Source of the DNA: an uncultured Treponema sp.
GTDB taxonomy: Bacteria > Spirochaetota > Spirochaetia > Treponematales > Treponemataceae
Length of the DNA stretch: 64,000 bases
Direction: 5' to 3'
Assembly: GCF_934725225.1 (NCBI RefSeq)
Contig: NZ_CAKVAM010000005.1
Location: forward strand, 173,425-237,424
Shown here: positions 27,108-36,381 of the stretch, in pieces
How the letters are laid out: each line of letters starts with the position of its first letter
How positions within the stretch are numbered: position 1 is the stretch's first letter
The notes under the pieces: generated by a model
What the model was told of the DNA's origin: nothing
Databases searched by the model: none
What the model saw: the letters and a program-made list of their open reading frames with translations, nothing else
Position numbers and translations under genes: made by a program

Positions 27108-27365
27108 TTATGCGGTTTCACGTGCAATTTCCCAAATCAAAAAGGCATTGTTTTTAAGGTATTTTTCCAAATCTAAAAGTTCGTCTTCTGAAAATCCGTA
27201 TGACTTATTGAATGTATTGTTAGGCAGCTTTCCCTCGGCAAAATCAAATCCTCCTTTGTCATTTGGTCTTTCAAAGCGGAAGTTAATTTCATCAAATATG
27301 CCGTTTTTGCGGATTTTTGAAAAAGTAAGAACTATGCCGTCAACAGTGCTGTAATAAATTCCCAT
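27108..27365 (-). CDS. Hypothetical protein paired with DUF4160
   Basis: 85 residues starting at ATG 27365, which has a strong AGGAGG ribosome-binding site; the longer frame from 27392 would overlap the upstream gene. It begins GIYYSTVDGIVLTF and has an acidic C-terminal part (GFSEDELLDLEKYL). No family is recognised. It follows the DUF4160 gene by 16 nt, in the position where other genomes often have DUF2442, so the two may form a toxin-antitoxin-like pair. Confidence 0.55.
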   Translation of the reverse strand: MGIYYSTVDGIVLTFSKIRKNGIFDEINFRFERPNDKGGFDFAEGKLPNNTFNKSYGFSEDELLDLEKYLKNNAFLIWEIARETA

Positions 27366-27381
27366 AAAAACCTCCTTTCTA

Positions 27382-27636
27382 TTAAATTCCAAAATATTTT
27401 ACCCAGCGTGTGATTATTGTCTCGCGGTTTGCGTATATATACTTTTCGATTTTATTTAAATCCTGGTCTGAAATTGTGTTGTCATTAAAGGCGATGGAAA
27501 CTTCGTCTGGTGTGACCCAAAATTTTGTTGCATTCGGTCTTGGGTCTCCCTTGCATACATGAATATGCATTCTTCTTTCCTCGTTTGACCAAAAAAAGAA
27601 TTTAAATCCCATGAAATCTAACAATGCTTTTGGCAT
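27382..27636 (-). CDS. DUF4160 family protein
   Basis: 84 residues from ATG 27636, with AGAGG eight bases upstream. GFKFFFWSNEERRMHIHV near residue 10-25 and ATKFWVTPDEVSIAF near 38 are the DUF4160 signature, followed by the final ITRWVKYFG motif. DUF4160 genes are usually the first of a two-gene unit thought to act as a toxin-antitoxin system; function is not established. Confidence 0.8.
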   Translation of the reverse strand: MPKALLDFMGFKFFFWSNEERRMHIHVCKGDPRPNATKFWVTPDEVSIAFNDNTISDQDLNKIEKYIYANRETIITRWVKYFGI

Positions 27637-27722
27637 ACAAAACACCTCTTTTTATAGAATATTATACAATTATAATTAGATACTTTTCAATACGCGAGAG
27701 TTCTTCATAGCTACGCAAAGAA

Positions 27723-28438
27723 ATGGCAAATAAAATTCAATCCCTGCTTATAAAAAATCCCTTCCGCTGCTTGCCATTTTCCTGACTGTACAAAAGTAAA
27801 ATGCTCTGCGTACAAAAATACTTTGCTGACCAACGAAGATGTCTGACTGGAACTCTTCTTTTACGGAGGCTGACTATCTTGGAATGCTTTCTGTAATGGA
27901 TTCTATTGTGGTTAAATACCTTGCTAAAGGATACAACGTGGAACTGCCGTTCGGAGTTCTCCGCGCAAATGCCACAGGAACCTGCGCCAATATTCAGGAC
28001 GGCTTTGTTATGGGAACCGGAAACCATACTTTAGGCTTTCTCTTCAATGCAAACGAAAAAACTGCTGCAGATGTAAGGTCAAAGCTTGAGTACAAGCAGA
28101 TTCCGCCAGACTTCACTGGAGAAGCCAAGATATACCGTGTAAGCGCACTGAATGACGATGCAAGCGAAAGCTCAAATCTTTCTGTGCTGGCTGGAAAAAC
28201 GCTTCGCCTGCACGGAAGAAACCTTTCTTTTGATATTGCCGATGAAAACCAGGGAGTGTTCTTGGAAAATGAAAGCGGACTTACCCGCCTTTATGTTTAC
28301 AGCCGCCGCGGAACAAATGTAGTTGACTTGCCTGTGCCTTCAAGCCTTGCCGCTGGAAGTTATAATGTAAGCATTGTAACAAAGCCGGGCAACACTTATT
28401 TCACTGCGAACACGGATTCTGTAATAACAGTAGCATAA
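27723..28438 (+). pseudogene. HU-like/DUF4469 DNA-binding protein with broken N-terminus
   Basis: An intact 199-codon frame (27839-28438) encodes the end of an HU-like domain (YLAKGYNVELPFGVLRANATG), then a C-terminal Ig-like DUF4469 domain (LAGKTLRLHGRNL, PSSLAAGSYNVSIVTKPG). The N-terminal part of the family is present but in other frames: MANKIQSLLIKNPF from 27723, then TKVKCSAYKNTLLTNEDV in another. At least two frameshifts are needed to read through. Total length (about 238 codons) fits the full-length family, so this looks like a decaying gene. The ATG at 27839 has no ribosome-binding site. Confidence 0.65.
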
Positions 28439-28475
28439 GACATTTTCGGGGCAAAACTCGAATAGCACAGCAACG

Positions 28476-28524
28476 GCAGCCAGTTTTCCTTACGCAGGAA
28501 TGACTGGCTGCTTTTTTATTTTTT
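28476..28524 (+). terminator. Rho-independent terminator after the HU-like gene
   Basis: GCAGCCAGT (28476) pairs with ACTGGCTGC (28503-28511), extended inward by TTTCCT/AGGAA, and is followed by TTTTTTATTTTTT on the plus strand. Confidence 0.85.
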
Positions 28525-28553
28525 CCAAAAAACTTCCGAAAATAAACTTTTTT

Positions 28554-29069
28554 TTACACCGGCTGAACGAGGTCGTACATAAGGTCGATTTTTTTTACGT
28601 TGGGCATCATGTCTAGCTGGATTGTTACGCGGCATCTTTTTTTGTTGACTGCGATTATTTTTCCTTCAAGTCCTTGCAGAGGTCCTTCTACGACTACGAT
28701 TTTTCTGCCCGGCTCAAAATATAGCTTTGAAAAGCCTAGTCGCTCGCCGCACCGCTTGAACTGCTCCACAACCGCAAGGTCAGTTCCCTTAAGTTCTGTT
28801 ATGTCGCTGTTGGACCTTAAAAAGTGATAGAAATTTTTTACTGTTTTTAATGTTGAAACGCACTCTGTGTCCAAGGAATCCGCCTCTAAAAAAATGTATC
28901 CGGGAAAAAGAGGCTCTTCAAAAGTTTTTCCTTTGCTTGTCCGCATCATTTTCTTGAAAAAGTAAAACTGAACTTTGCTGCTTTTTTCTGTTTCTGAAAG
29001 CTTAGCCGCCGCCTCTTCCTTGAACTTTTCCTCGCTCCCAGTCTGCACCATTATGCAGTAATTTTCCAT
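28554..29069 (-). CDS. NusG paralogue (RfaH/LoaP/UpxY-type antiterminator)
   Basis: 171 residues with an NGN domain (YCIMVQTGSEEKFKEEAA at the start, LFPGYIFLEAD near 75) and a C-terminal KOW domain (EPGRKIVVVEGPLQGLEGKI near 120). Core NusG usually has neighbours such as secE and ribosomal protein genes; this one stands alone, which favours a specialised paralogue acting on one or a few long operons. The 23-kb glycan operon begins 3.2 kb downstream on the same strand and is the obvious candidate target. I do not see a clear ops-like element. Confidence 0.8.
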   Translation of the reverse strand: MENYCIMVQTGSEEKFKEEAAAKLSETEKSSKVQFYFFKKMMRTSKGKTFEEPLFPGYIFLEADSLDTECVSTLKTVKNFYHFLRSNSDITELKGTDLAVVEQFKRCGERLGFSKLYFEPGRKIVVVEGPLQGLEGKIIAVNKKRCRVTIQLDMMPNVKKIDLMYDLVQPV

Positions 29070-29141
29070 CTTTGCTCTCCAGTGAGAAATTTAGGAAAAA
29101 GTTTACCATTAAGATTTTTTATTTGCAATCAGTTTTAAAGT

Positions 29142-29175
29142 AAAAAAAATCCTGCCAGTTTTTACCAGCAGGATT
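29142..29175 (-). terminator. Rho-independent terminator of the efflux operon
   Basis: On the minus strand AATCCTGC pairs with GCAGGATT across a 12-base loop and is followed by a run of eight T. It lies 7 bases after the stop of the PII-like gene, the last gene of the tetR-tolC-acrA-acrB operon. Confidence 0.88.
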
Positions 29176-29181
29176 TAATTT

Positions 29182-29499
29182 TTAGATTTCAGTTCCGCTT
29201 CCTATAAAGCAGCCGATTCCTTCTGTAATAAAGAGTTTTCTAAGTTTGACCACAATCTGCTTGATTTTTTCAGCTTCTTCCTCGCTACAGTAGATTATGT
29301 ACATTGTGTTGAGCTGCGGCCAGACTGCGTCTCCCAAGTGAGGATTGCTGTAGCCTGCTCCCATTACAGGGGAAATTTTTGTGTAGTGCTTGCCTACTTT
29401 GTTTTTTTCAAATTCCTCGGCAAAGTCTTCTTCCAATGCCTGGGAACAGATTATTTCAACACGCACACGCTGGATATTTTTTTCGTATTCATCAGCCAT
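29182..29499 (-). CDS. PII-like transporter-associated protein (PG0541-like)
   Basis: 105 residues with a ferredoxin-like PII pattern: RVRVEIICSQALEEDF strand-helix, then KISPVMGAGYSNPHLGDAVWPQLN near 42-65, which takes the place of the PII T-loop region, and YIIYCSEEEAEKIKQIV strand-helix, ending GIGCFIG. Small proteins of this kind are encoded next to RND pumps and have been named transporter-associated; a regulatory role on the pump is likely but unproven. The pump gene ends 20 nt upstream. Confidence 0.65.
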   Translation of the reverse strand: MADEYEKNIQRVRVEIICSQALEEDFAEEFEKNKVGKHYTKISPVMGAGYSNPHLGDAVWPQLNTMYIIYCSEEEAEKIKQIVVKLRKLFITEGIGCFIGSGTEI

Positions 29500-29519
29500 A
29501 ATTTTCCTCCAACCAAAAA

Positions 29520-32500
29520 CTAAGCGTTGTTTGCTTCAAGGGCTTCAAGCTTCTTTTGCTGAAGAGCTTCTTTCTTGGCAGCCTTTTTTGCGGCTTTTTT
29601 CATTCTTCTTGAGTTTATGATGTAGTAAATAGAAGGCATAAGGAACAGTGTCATTACTGAACCGAATGTCATTCCGCCGAATGTTGTGAGAGAAATCGGC
29701 TGCATTGAAGTTGAGCCTTCGCCCGGGAAGAACGCCATTGGAGCAAGAGAAATAACTGTTGTAAGCGTACTCATCAAGATTGGACGAAGTCTGTTTCTTG
29801 CGGCTTCAACACAAGCTTCCTCAAGTTCATAGCCACGTTTTCGCAAAAGGTTCGTGTAGTCAACAAGAACAATACCGTTGTTAACGATTGTTCCGACCAG
29901 AACGAGCATACCCATGATTGTAACAACACTAAGACGCTGGTTGACCATTGCGTAAGTCATCATAACTCCGATGAACGAGAATGGAATTGTAAGGATAACA
30001 ATGAACGGGTCAATCAATGATTCGAACTGGCTTGCCATGACAATGAAAACCAATGCCGCGGCAAGAATAATAATTGCGCCGAAGTTAACAACAGCTTCCA
30101 TCATGTCTTCGTAGTCTCCGCTTATGGAGATTGTTACAGCGTCGTCTTTTGGAATGTTGTCGTTTATAATCTTTAAAAGTCCTGTCTGAACAACATCTAG
30201 GGAAACGCCGGAAACTGGCTTTGCTGTAACATGGACAATTCTTGACTGATCTTCACGAAGAATCGTAACAGGCGAAAGATTTTCCTCGTAACGTGCAAAG
30301 CTTGAAAGAGGAATTCTCTGTCCCATTGAATTCACTACAGAAACCTGGTCAAGGTCTGCAAGTTTTTTCTTGTCTTTTTCTGCAAGGCGGACAATAACGT
30401 CAATATCGTCTCCAAGCTTTGTGTAGCGGCTGGCAGTTTTTCCATTGATTGCGGCATTGATTTCAGAGCCTACATTGTAAATGTTCAAGCCAAGCTCGTA
30501 CATTCTGTCGCGGTCAACTACAATTTCTGCCTGAGGAAGTCCATCTTCAACATCGCTTGAAACTTCTGTTACAAGTTCAGTCGCCTGCTCTTTAAGAATT
30601 TTTTCAACCTGAGCAGCTGTGTTGCGCACAAGATCAAGGTCGTTGCTGCGGATGTCGATGCTCATTTCTCCAGAAGACGCGCTGTTCGAATTTGTTGCAA
30701 ATGAAAGTGTTGCGCCTGGAATCGTGTTAAAGTACTTTCTAAGCTTGTCTTTTGCAGACTTTTCGTTGTCCCAGCCTTTTTCACGTTCTTTGGCTTCATA
30801 CAAAGTCCAAGTGATTGCACCTGTGTTTGTTTCAGAGCTTGCGGAAATTACGCTTGTTCCGCCGACTGTTACAGATGTGTATTTTACGCCGACAAGCTCT
30901 TTTTTTCCGATTTCCTCAAGTGTTCTCAAGGTGTCTTCTGTAACTTCAAGCGTTGTTCCCATTGGAAGCTCAACTTCAATTCCAACTGTATTTGAAGCGG
31001 ATTCCGGCATAAAGATAAAGCCTACGAATTTTACGCTCACTATAGAAAGGACAAAGCAGCATACAAGAACTATGATAAATGTCTTTCTGTGGTGAAGAAC
31101 AAAGCGGACTCCCTTTGCATATCCGTTGTCGAGATTCAGGAAGAATTTGTTGAATGCCTGGTTTATTCCGTAGCCGATTCCGCTTTTTCTTTCGTCAACA
31201 ATCTTGTCGATTTTAAGGTAGCTTGAGCAAAGAACCGGAACAAGGGCAATCGCAACAATCAGCGAGCAAATCAATGAGAAAATAATTGTGTAGGCAAGGC
31301 TGTCGAACATCTGTCCCATGATTCCGAGTTTTTTTCTAAAGAGAATCATCGGAAGAAAAACACATACAGATGTCAAAGTTGAAGCGGTTATGGAAGTTAC
31401 CATTTCCTGGCTTCCGAGAATTGCCGCTACTTTTGGCTTGGCGTCTCTCTGGCGGTAAGCGTAGATGTTTTCAAGAACAACGATTGAGTTGTCTACAAGC
31501 ATACCGATTCCAAGGAGGAGTCCAGCCATGGAAATCATGTTTATTGTCATGCCTTTAAAGTACATGAGCATGAGTGTTACAAATACTGAAATCGGAATTG
31601 AAAGTCCGATGATAAATGTACTTTTTAGAGAGCGCAGGAATATAAACAAAACTGCAACTGCAAGAAGTGCGCCCTGAACAACAGAAGAAACAACTTCATT
31701 GATTGTCTGTTCAATAATATCTACTGTGTTTGAAGTTTCTACAAGCTCAACTCCAGCAGGAAGATCCGCCTTGAGCTTTACAATAGCCTTTCTTACATTT
31801 TTTGCGGCTGTAACGGAATTTTTTCCACTCTGCTTTTGAATCATAAGCATTACGCAAGGCTTTCCGTCCAAATACGCAAGAGTGCTTTCATCTTTGTAGC
31901 CGTCATAGACATCGGCAATGTCGCGGAGCTTTACTGTAACAAGCCTTGAGCTGTCCAAAGAGTCCGCTTTGTAAGTGATTACCGTGTTCTTGAGATCTTC
32001 CAAGCTTTTGTATTTTCCGCTTGTTTTAATAGTATAGTTTTTATCGCCTGAAGTGATTGTTCCGCCTGAGCTTTGAACGTTCTGCGCTCCAATCATCTGT
32101 GCGATTGTAGAAATTGAAAGTCCGTAGGCTTCAAGTCGGTCTCTAGGAATGTCTACGTTTATAGATTCCTCGCGTCCGCCGATAACGTTTGCAGAAGCAA
32201 CTCCATCAAGCTGCTCAAGACGCGGCTGGATTGTGTCCTCGGCGATTGTTCTAAGCTCTTCCGGGGTCAAGTCGCCCTGAACTACAATGTTCATAATAGG
32301 CATCATGGAAGGGTCAAGCTTAAGTGTAATTGGAGAATCTGCATCTTCTGGCAAATAGCTTCGAACAATATCAATCTTGTCGCGGATTTCTATAGCCGCT
32401 GTGTCGAGGTTTGTTCCGTAGTCAAACTCAAGAAATATAATGCTTGCTCCAGACTGCGACTGAGACTGCATTTTCTTAAGTCCGCTAAGTCCAGAAAGTG

Positions 32501-32708
32501 AGCTTTCCATTGTTCTTGTAAGGCTCTGTTCTACTTCTTCCGGGCCTGCATCATCGTAAGCTGTATAAACGAGCATATACGGCAAGTCCATGTCTGGATA
32601 CATATCTACCGGCATATCGAATATACAGAAAATACCCAGCGCGACCATTATAAAAAAGATCAGCAGTGTTGTTACTGGTTTATTTACACATTTTTCTGAA
32701 AATGTCAT
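29520..32708 (-). CDS. acrB: RND efflux pump, inner-membrane transporter (AcrB-like)
   Basis: 1062 residues, normal for an RND pump. Helix 1 (VTTLLIFFIMVALGIF) is followed by a periplasmic domain with YTAYDDAGPEEVEQSLTR near residue 50, then helices with GIGMLVDNSIVVLENIYAYR near 405, in which the Asp residues form the proton relay. The second half repeats the layout (GTIVNNGIVLVDYTNLLR near 945). The C-terminus is a Lys/Ala-rich tail. It takes drugs or lipids from the membrane and works with the adaptor and TolC-like proteins encoded upstream. Confidence 0.92.
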   Translation of the reverse strand: MTFSEKCVNKPVTTLLIFFIMVALGIFCIFDMPVDMYPDMDLPYMLVYTAYDDAGPEEVEQSLTRTMESSLSGLSGLKKMQSQSQSGASIIFLEFDYGTNLDTAAIEIRDKIDIVRSYLPEDADSPITLKLDPSMMPIMNIVVQGDLTPEELRTIAEDTIQPRLEQLDGVASANVIGGREESINVDIPRDRLEAYGLSISTIAQMIGAQNVQSSGGTITSGDKNYTIKTSGKYKSLEDLKNTVITYKADSLDSSRLVTVKLRDIADVYDGYKDESTLAYLDGKPCVMLMIQKQSGKNSVTAAKNVRKAIVKLKADLPAGVELVETSNTVDIIEQTINEVVSSVVQGALLAVAVLFIFLRSLKSTFIIGLSIPISVFVTLMLMYFKGMTINMISMAGLLLGIGMLVDNSIVVLENIYAYRQRDAKPKVAAILGSQEMVTSITASTLTSVCVFLPMILFRKKLGIMGQMFDSLAYTIIFSLICSLIVAIALVPVLCSSYLKIDKIVDERKSGIGYGINQAFNKFFLNLDNGYAKGVRFVLHHRKTFIIVLVCCFVLSIVSVKFVGFIFMPESASNTVGIEVELPMGTTLEVTEDTLRTLEEIGKKELVGVKYTSVTVGGTSVISASSETNTGAITWTLYEAKEREKGWDNEKSAKDKLRKYFNTIPGATLSFATNSNSASSGEMSIDIRSNDLDLVRNTAAQVEKILKEQATELVTEVSSDVEDGLPQAEIVVDRDRMYELGLNIYNVGSEINAAINGKTASRYTKLGDDIDVIVRLAEKDKKKLADLDQVSVVNSMGQRIPLSSFARYEENLSPVTILREDQSRIVHVTAKPVSGVSLDVVQTGLLKIINDNIPKDDAVTISISGDYEDMMEAVVNFGAIIILAAALVFIVMASQFESLIDPFIVILTIPFSFIGVMMTYAMVNQRLSVVTIMGMLVLVGTIVNNGIVLVDYTNLLRKRGYELEEACVEAARNRLRPILMSTLTTVISLAPMAFFPGEGSTSMQPISLTTFGGMTFGSVMTLFLMPSIYYIINSRRMKKAAKKAAKKEALQQKKLEALEANNA

Positions 32709-32711
32709 ATT

Positions 32712-33665
32712 TTAGTCCTTGTTTTCGGTTTTGCTTTCAACTGCTTTTCCAGAAATTGAAAGAATCTTTACTTTGGAACCGTCGCTCAAAAGAGACTGTC
32801 CCTTTACAATTATAACGTCTCCTTCTTTAAGGCCTTCCTGAATTTCTGTCTTATTGTCTACGGAAAGACCTTCTTTTACAGAAACCATGTTTACGCTGGA
32901 TTCCGCATTTTCTGATTTTGCTGTAAATACATAAGGCTTACCGTCGCGGTAAACAATGGCGTCATTTGGAACAACAACGGCTCCTTCGATTGTGTCGGTG
33001 ATGAGCTTTACACGGGCGTACATTCCTGCCTTTATTCTTGAGTCGGCTGGCTCAACCTTGAGCTTTGCAAGCATTGTACGGCTTGTTGTGTCCAAAACCG
33101 GCGAAACTTCAAAAACGCGTGCCTTAAATTCAACTCCAGGATATGCGTCAAAACTTACAACAGCAGTCTGGTTTTCGCGGATTCTGCTGATGAAGCGTTC
33201 TGCTACATTTACCTTTATCTGAAGCTCGTCTGTGTCACTGATTTTTGCAATTGAATATCCTTGGCTAACCATTGTTCCGATTGTAGGCGGAAATGAAGTT
33301 ACTCTTCCTGAAATCGGAGCTTTTACCGGGTTTTCGCTGTAGTTCATTCCCGGGCGGCTTGGGTCAACATAAGCGATAATCTGGTCTTTTTTTACAAGGT
33401 CTCCTACAGCAACTCTTATGCGGGAAATTTTTCCTGCCGCGTCTGGGTAAACGTCAACTGCGGAAACAGAAGAAACATCTCCGCCGAATTCCAAGTAGTC
33501 GTCAAGGTTTCCGGCCTGAACAATGTCTGCGTTTACAGCGTAGATTGTTTCAGTTTCTTCTTCCTTTGCTGCTTTTTCTGATTTTCCCTTGCAGGAAACC
33601 AATGCGGATGACAAGATTGCCGCTGCCATCAAAATAAAAGGTAGTTTTGCGCTTGTTTTTTTCAT
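32712..33665 (-). CDS. acrA: RND periplasmic adaptor lipoprotein (AcrA-like)
   Basis: 317 residues from ATG 33665, which has GGAGGAG upstream; the longer frame is not supported. The signal peptide ends in a lipobox (SALVSC), so it is a lipoprotein. Biotinyl-lipoyl-like motifs (AVGDLVKKDQIIAYVDPS near residue 105 and KAPISGRVTSFPPTIGTMV near 128) and a C-terminal beta-barrel (RIKAGMYARVKL) are typical of membrane-fusion proteins. It bridges the pump and the outer-membrane channel. Confidence 0.9.
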   Translation of the reverse strand: MKKTSAKLPFILMAAAILSSALVSCKGKSEKAAKEEETETIYAVNADIVQAGNLDDYLEFGGDVSSVSAVDVYPDAAGKISRIRVAVGDLVKKDQIIAYVDPSRPGMNYSENPVKAPISGRVTSFPPTIGTMVSQGYSIAKISDTDELQIKVNVAERFISRIRENQTAVVSFDAYPGVEFKARVFEVSPVLDTTSRTMLAKLKVEPADSRIKAGMYARVKLITDTIEGAVVVPNDAIVYRDGKPYVFTAKSENAESSVNMVSVKEGLSVDNKTEIQEGLKEGDVIIVKGQSLLSDGSKVKILSISGKAVESKTENKD

Positions 33666-33666
33666 T

Positions 33667-35079
33667 TTATTTTTCTCCTCCGGTGAGTTTTGTATTAAGA
33701 GTTGTTTCCAAGTCAAGCAATGCTGAAATATAGTTGAACTTCTGGTTTGCAAGTCCGAGCTTTGCAGTGTTAAGCTGATTTTCTGCGTCGCGCACATCAA
33801 GAAGTTCTGTAGTTCCGTTGCGGTAAGCGCGTACTGTCATGTCGTAAGAACGCTGGGCAAGTGTTATGCTTCTGTTCATGGACTGAATCTGCTCGCGCGC
33901 CTGAATCAAAGTGTCTACAGATTTGCGGACAGTCATTTTCTGGTTTTCAAGAAGCATTTCTCTGCTTACCTTGAGCTTGTCAAGATTTGCCTGCAAGTCT
34001 TTTGCCTGCTGCCTGTTTGACGAGAACGGAAGAATGTTTGTAAGGTTCCATCCGATTGTAAAGCTTATAAAGCCTGAATCTGTCCAATCTCCGCCTGTAG
34101 GGAATCCGCCTTTGTCTGCGTCAAGAAAATCAGTGAGCATAGGCTTGAATCCGTAGCTGAGATTGAAAAACGGTGTGTAAGTGCTAAGATTTAAAGCGTC
34201 AAGGTTGCGCTGAAGCTGCTCAATGTTCTTGTCAATTGACTGAAGGTCTAGGCTGTTGTTTCCGTAGCGTTCAATAAGAGTGTCGTAGTGCAAGTCAACA
34301 TAAAAAGGCTCAATGCTTCCTTGCAAAACAATGTCTGTTCCAACTGGAAGTCCCAAAAGGAATGCAAAAGTATCAAGCTGCTGTCGGAATTCACGTTCCA
34401 TTTGGGCAACTTCAGGGCTTTTATTCTGGTATGTAACTTGCGCCTGGAGCATTGAAAGTTCTGGAACCATTCCATTTTTAAAGTTCGCTTCTGCCTGAAC
34501 CATGCGTCTTCTTGAATTTTCAAGAGTTGTTTTCTGCAAATTTAAATTTTCCTGCTGCAAGAGAAGTCCGTAGAAAAGTTTTTTTACATTTACTTCTGTT
34601 TCAACAAGGCTTTGCTCATAACTGATTTTTCCGGCTTCGTAGCCAGCTTTTGCAGCTCTTATCTGCTGAATCATTGCAAGGCTGAAATTCCAGTCAACTG
34701 AAAGGCTCGCAATTCCTGTCCACTTCATGCTTTCTGTCTCTTCAATTTCAGGAAGTCCGTGAAGTTTCATCATTGTGTTTGTTCCCGACAAATTTGAAGA
34801 AATATCTGTAGTTCTGTTGAGAGTTCCCATTGCCTGAACTGTCGGAAGCAAAACATTCCAGGCGTTCTTTCCGGCGCGTTCCTTGATTTCAAGGTCAATG
34901 TCGGCGGTCTTGAGCGAATGGCTGTGTTCAAGCGCGTAATCCACGGCTTCGTAAAGTGTCAATTTTACAGTTTTTTTGTCAGACTCATTTTGCGTCTTGG
35001 CTTCCTGCGCAAAGACAAAAGCTCCAGACATAGCAAGCAAGACTGAAATCTTAAAAAATGTCTTTTTGCTGAAAATCAT
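33667..35079 (-). CDS. tolC: TolC-like outer-membrane efflux protein
   Basis: 470 residues with a signal peptide (ISVLLAMSGAFVFAQ) and two OEP repeats of long helices and strands: LTLYEAVDYALEHSHSLK near residue 38 and AYRNGTTELLDVRDAENQLN near 430 are the conserved family motifs. It forms the outer-membrane exit duct of the pump. The stop is one base from the adaptor ATG, and its start overlaps the regulator stop by 4 nt. Confidence 0.9.
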   Translation of the reverse strand: MIFSKKTFFKISVLLAMSGAFVFAQEAKTQNESDKKTVKLTLYEAVDYALEHSHSLKTADIDLEIKERAGKNAWNVLLPTVQAMGTLNRTTDISSNLSGTNTMMKLHGLPEIEETESMKWTGIASLSVDWNFSLAMIQQIRAAKAGYEAGKISYEQSLVETEVNVKKLFYGLLLQQENLNLQKTTLENSRRRMVQAEANFKNGMVPELSMLQAQVTYQNKSPEVAQMEREFRQQLDTFAFLLGLPVGTDIVLQGSIEPFYVDLHYDTLIERYGNNSLDLQSIDKNIEQLQRNLDALNLSTYTPFFNLSYGFKPMLTDFLDADKGGFPTGGDWTDSGFISFTIGWNLTNILPFSSNRQQAKDLQANLDKLKVSREMLLENQKMTVRKSVDTLIQAREQIQSMNRSITLAQRSYDMTVRAYRNGTTELLDVRDAENQLNTAKLGLANQKFNYISALLDLETTLNTKLTGGEK

Positions 35080-36368
35080 TTCTTTCCTCCTGAAATATTA
35101 TTTTCTTTATTATCAATAAAATTAATTCCCTTTTCCATATAATAAAAAAAATCTTTTATCGCGGCGTGAACCGATTCATCTGGAAAATCATGAAGATCAT
35201 TGTGCAGCAGGAAAAAAATCGGAACATGGAAAATCCATGAGAACATAATCTGCACATCCATCTTTGGAGTTCCAAAGTCTGGAATTTGAGTTATAATGTC
35301 GGCGTTGAGAATAAAAGATGTAAAGTCAAGCTGCTCGTCTTTGCCAATTGTCTTTTCTCTTTTTTCGTGCATTGCCTTGATTTTAAAATCATCTTTTGAA
35401 TTTTGGAACGTGAGCCAGCGACAAACATAAAGCAATCCTTTTCTCTTTAGGAAAAATTCGATTTCAGTTTCCATAAAAATGTAGATGCATTCCGCGCTGT
35501 TTTTTGCGTAAAGAAGATTCTGCCTGATAACATGAAACAGATTTAAACATTCTTCCTTTATAAGAGCTTCGAACATTTCTTTTTTTGAGCTGAAATTTGT
35601 GTACAGGCTGCTTTTTGCAAGCCCAAGTTCTTTTGCAAGCTCTTCAATTGTGGTTTTTGAAAATCCAACACGGCGCACAACGTTTCCGATTGCTGTAAAA
35701 AATTTGCAAGGCTCTTTTAAAGACTGAATTTCCTTGCTGCAAAGAAGGTCAAGCTGGGAAAGCCTGAGCGCGTCAGTGTTTTTTATGTCATGTCCAAGTC
35801 CGCCGAACATAATGAACTTGGAAAGTTTTTCCGCATATTCCTGAATATTTTCATCTGAATCAGAAATTTTTTTGTCCAGCAGAGTAAAATCTCTTGCGCC
35901 TTGGAAGAAAATCATTGTGGCGGAAACATAAAGAACTTTTTTGTAAATTTCAATGTCCGCAATTTTTCCGCAGCTGTCAAAAATATTTTCCAAATTTAAA
36001 TCTGAAATATTGTGCTTTTCTATTTCAATTAAAAAATTGTCAATGCTGAACTCAAGAGAATTTGAAAGTATAAAATAGAAATATGATTTTTTGTTGCAAA
36101 GAAGAACTATGACTTTTTCAAGAATATAACCTTCGTTTTTATCTTGCCCGCATTCTTTTATTGTGTCCGCAATATCGCTAAGAATTAAAGACTTCATTGC
36201 GTTTTCCAAGTCTTCGCGGCTTTTAAAATGCTTGTAAATAGCAGGTTTCGTAATGCCGGCTTTTGCAGCGATTTTTGAAAGTGAAATTCTCTCAAAAAAA
36301 AGCATATCGTAAAAAGAGAATGCTGACTGAATGATTTTGTCTCTGGTTGAATTCTTCTTCTTTTCCAT
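35076..36368 (-). CDS. Double TetR-family regulator
   Basis: 430 residues containing two TetR DNA-binding domains in one chain. The first is at the N-terminus (ERISLSKIAAKAGITKPAIYKHFKS), the second near residue 232 (KTTIEELAKELGLAKSSLYT followed by NFSSKKEMFEAL). Each is followed by a helical ligand-type domain of about 150 residues. TetR proteins normally have one such unit and dimerise; this fusion should act as a covalent pseudo-dimer. It is the first gene of the efflux operon, and a perfect palindrome lies 14 bp upstream of its start, so it probably represses the operon and itself. Confidence 0.88.
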   Translation of the reverse strand: MEKKKNSTRDKIIQSAFSFYDMLFFERISLSKIAAKAGITKPAIYKHFKSREDLENAMKSLILSDIADTIKECGQDKNEGYILEKVIVLLCNKKSYFYFILSNSLEFSIDNFLIEIEKHNISDLNLENIFDSCGKIADIEIYKKVLYVSATMIFFQGARDFTLLDKKISDSDENIQEYAEKLSKFIMFGGLGHDIKNTDALRLSQLDLLCSKEIQSLKEPCKFFTAIGNVVRRVGFSKTTIEELAKELGLAKSSLYTNFSSKKEMFEALIKEECLNLFHVIRQNLLYAKNSAECIYIFMETEIEFFLKRKGLLYVCRWLTFQNSKDDFKIKAMHEKREKTIGKDEQLDFTSFILNADIITQIPDFGTPKMDVQIMFSWIFHVPIFFLLHNDLHDFPDESVHAAIKDFFYYMEKGINFIDNKENNISGGKK

Positions 36369-36381
36369 GTTTGCCTATAGT

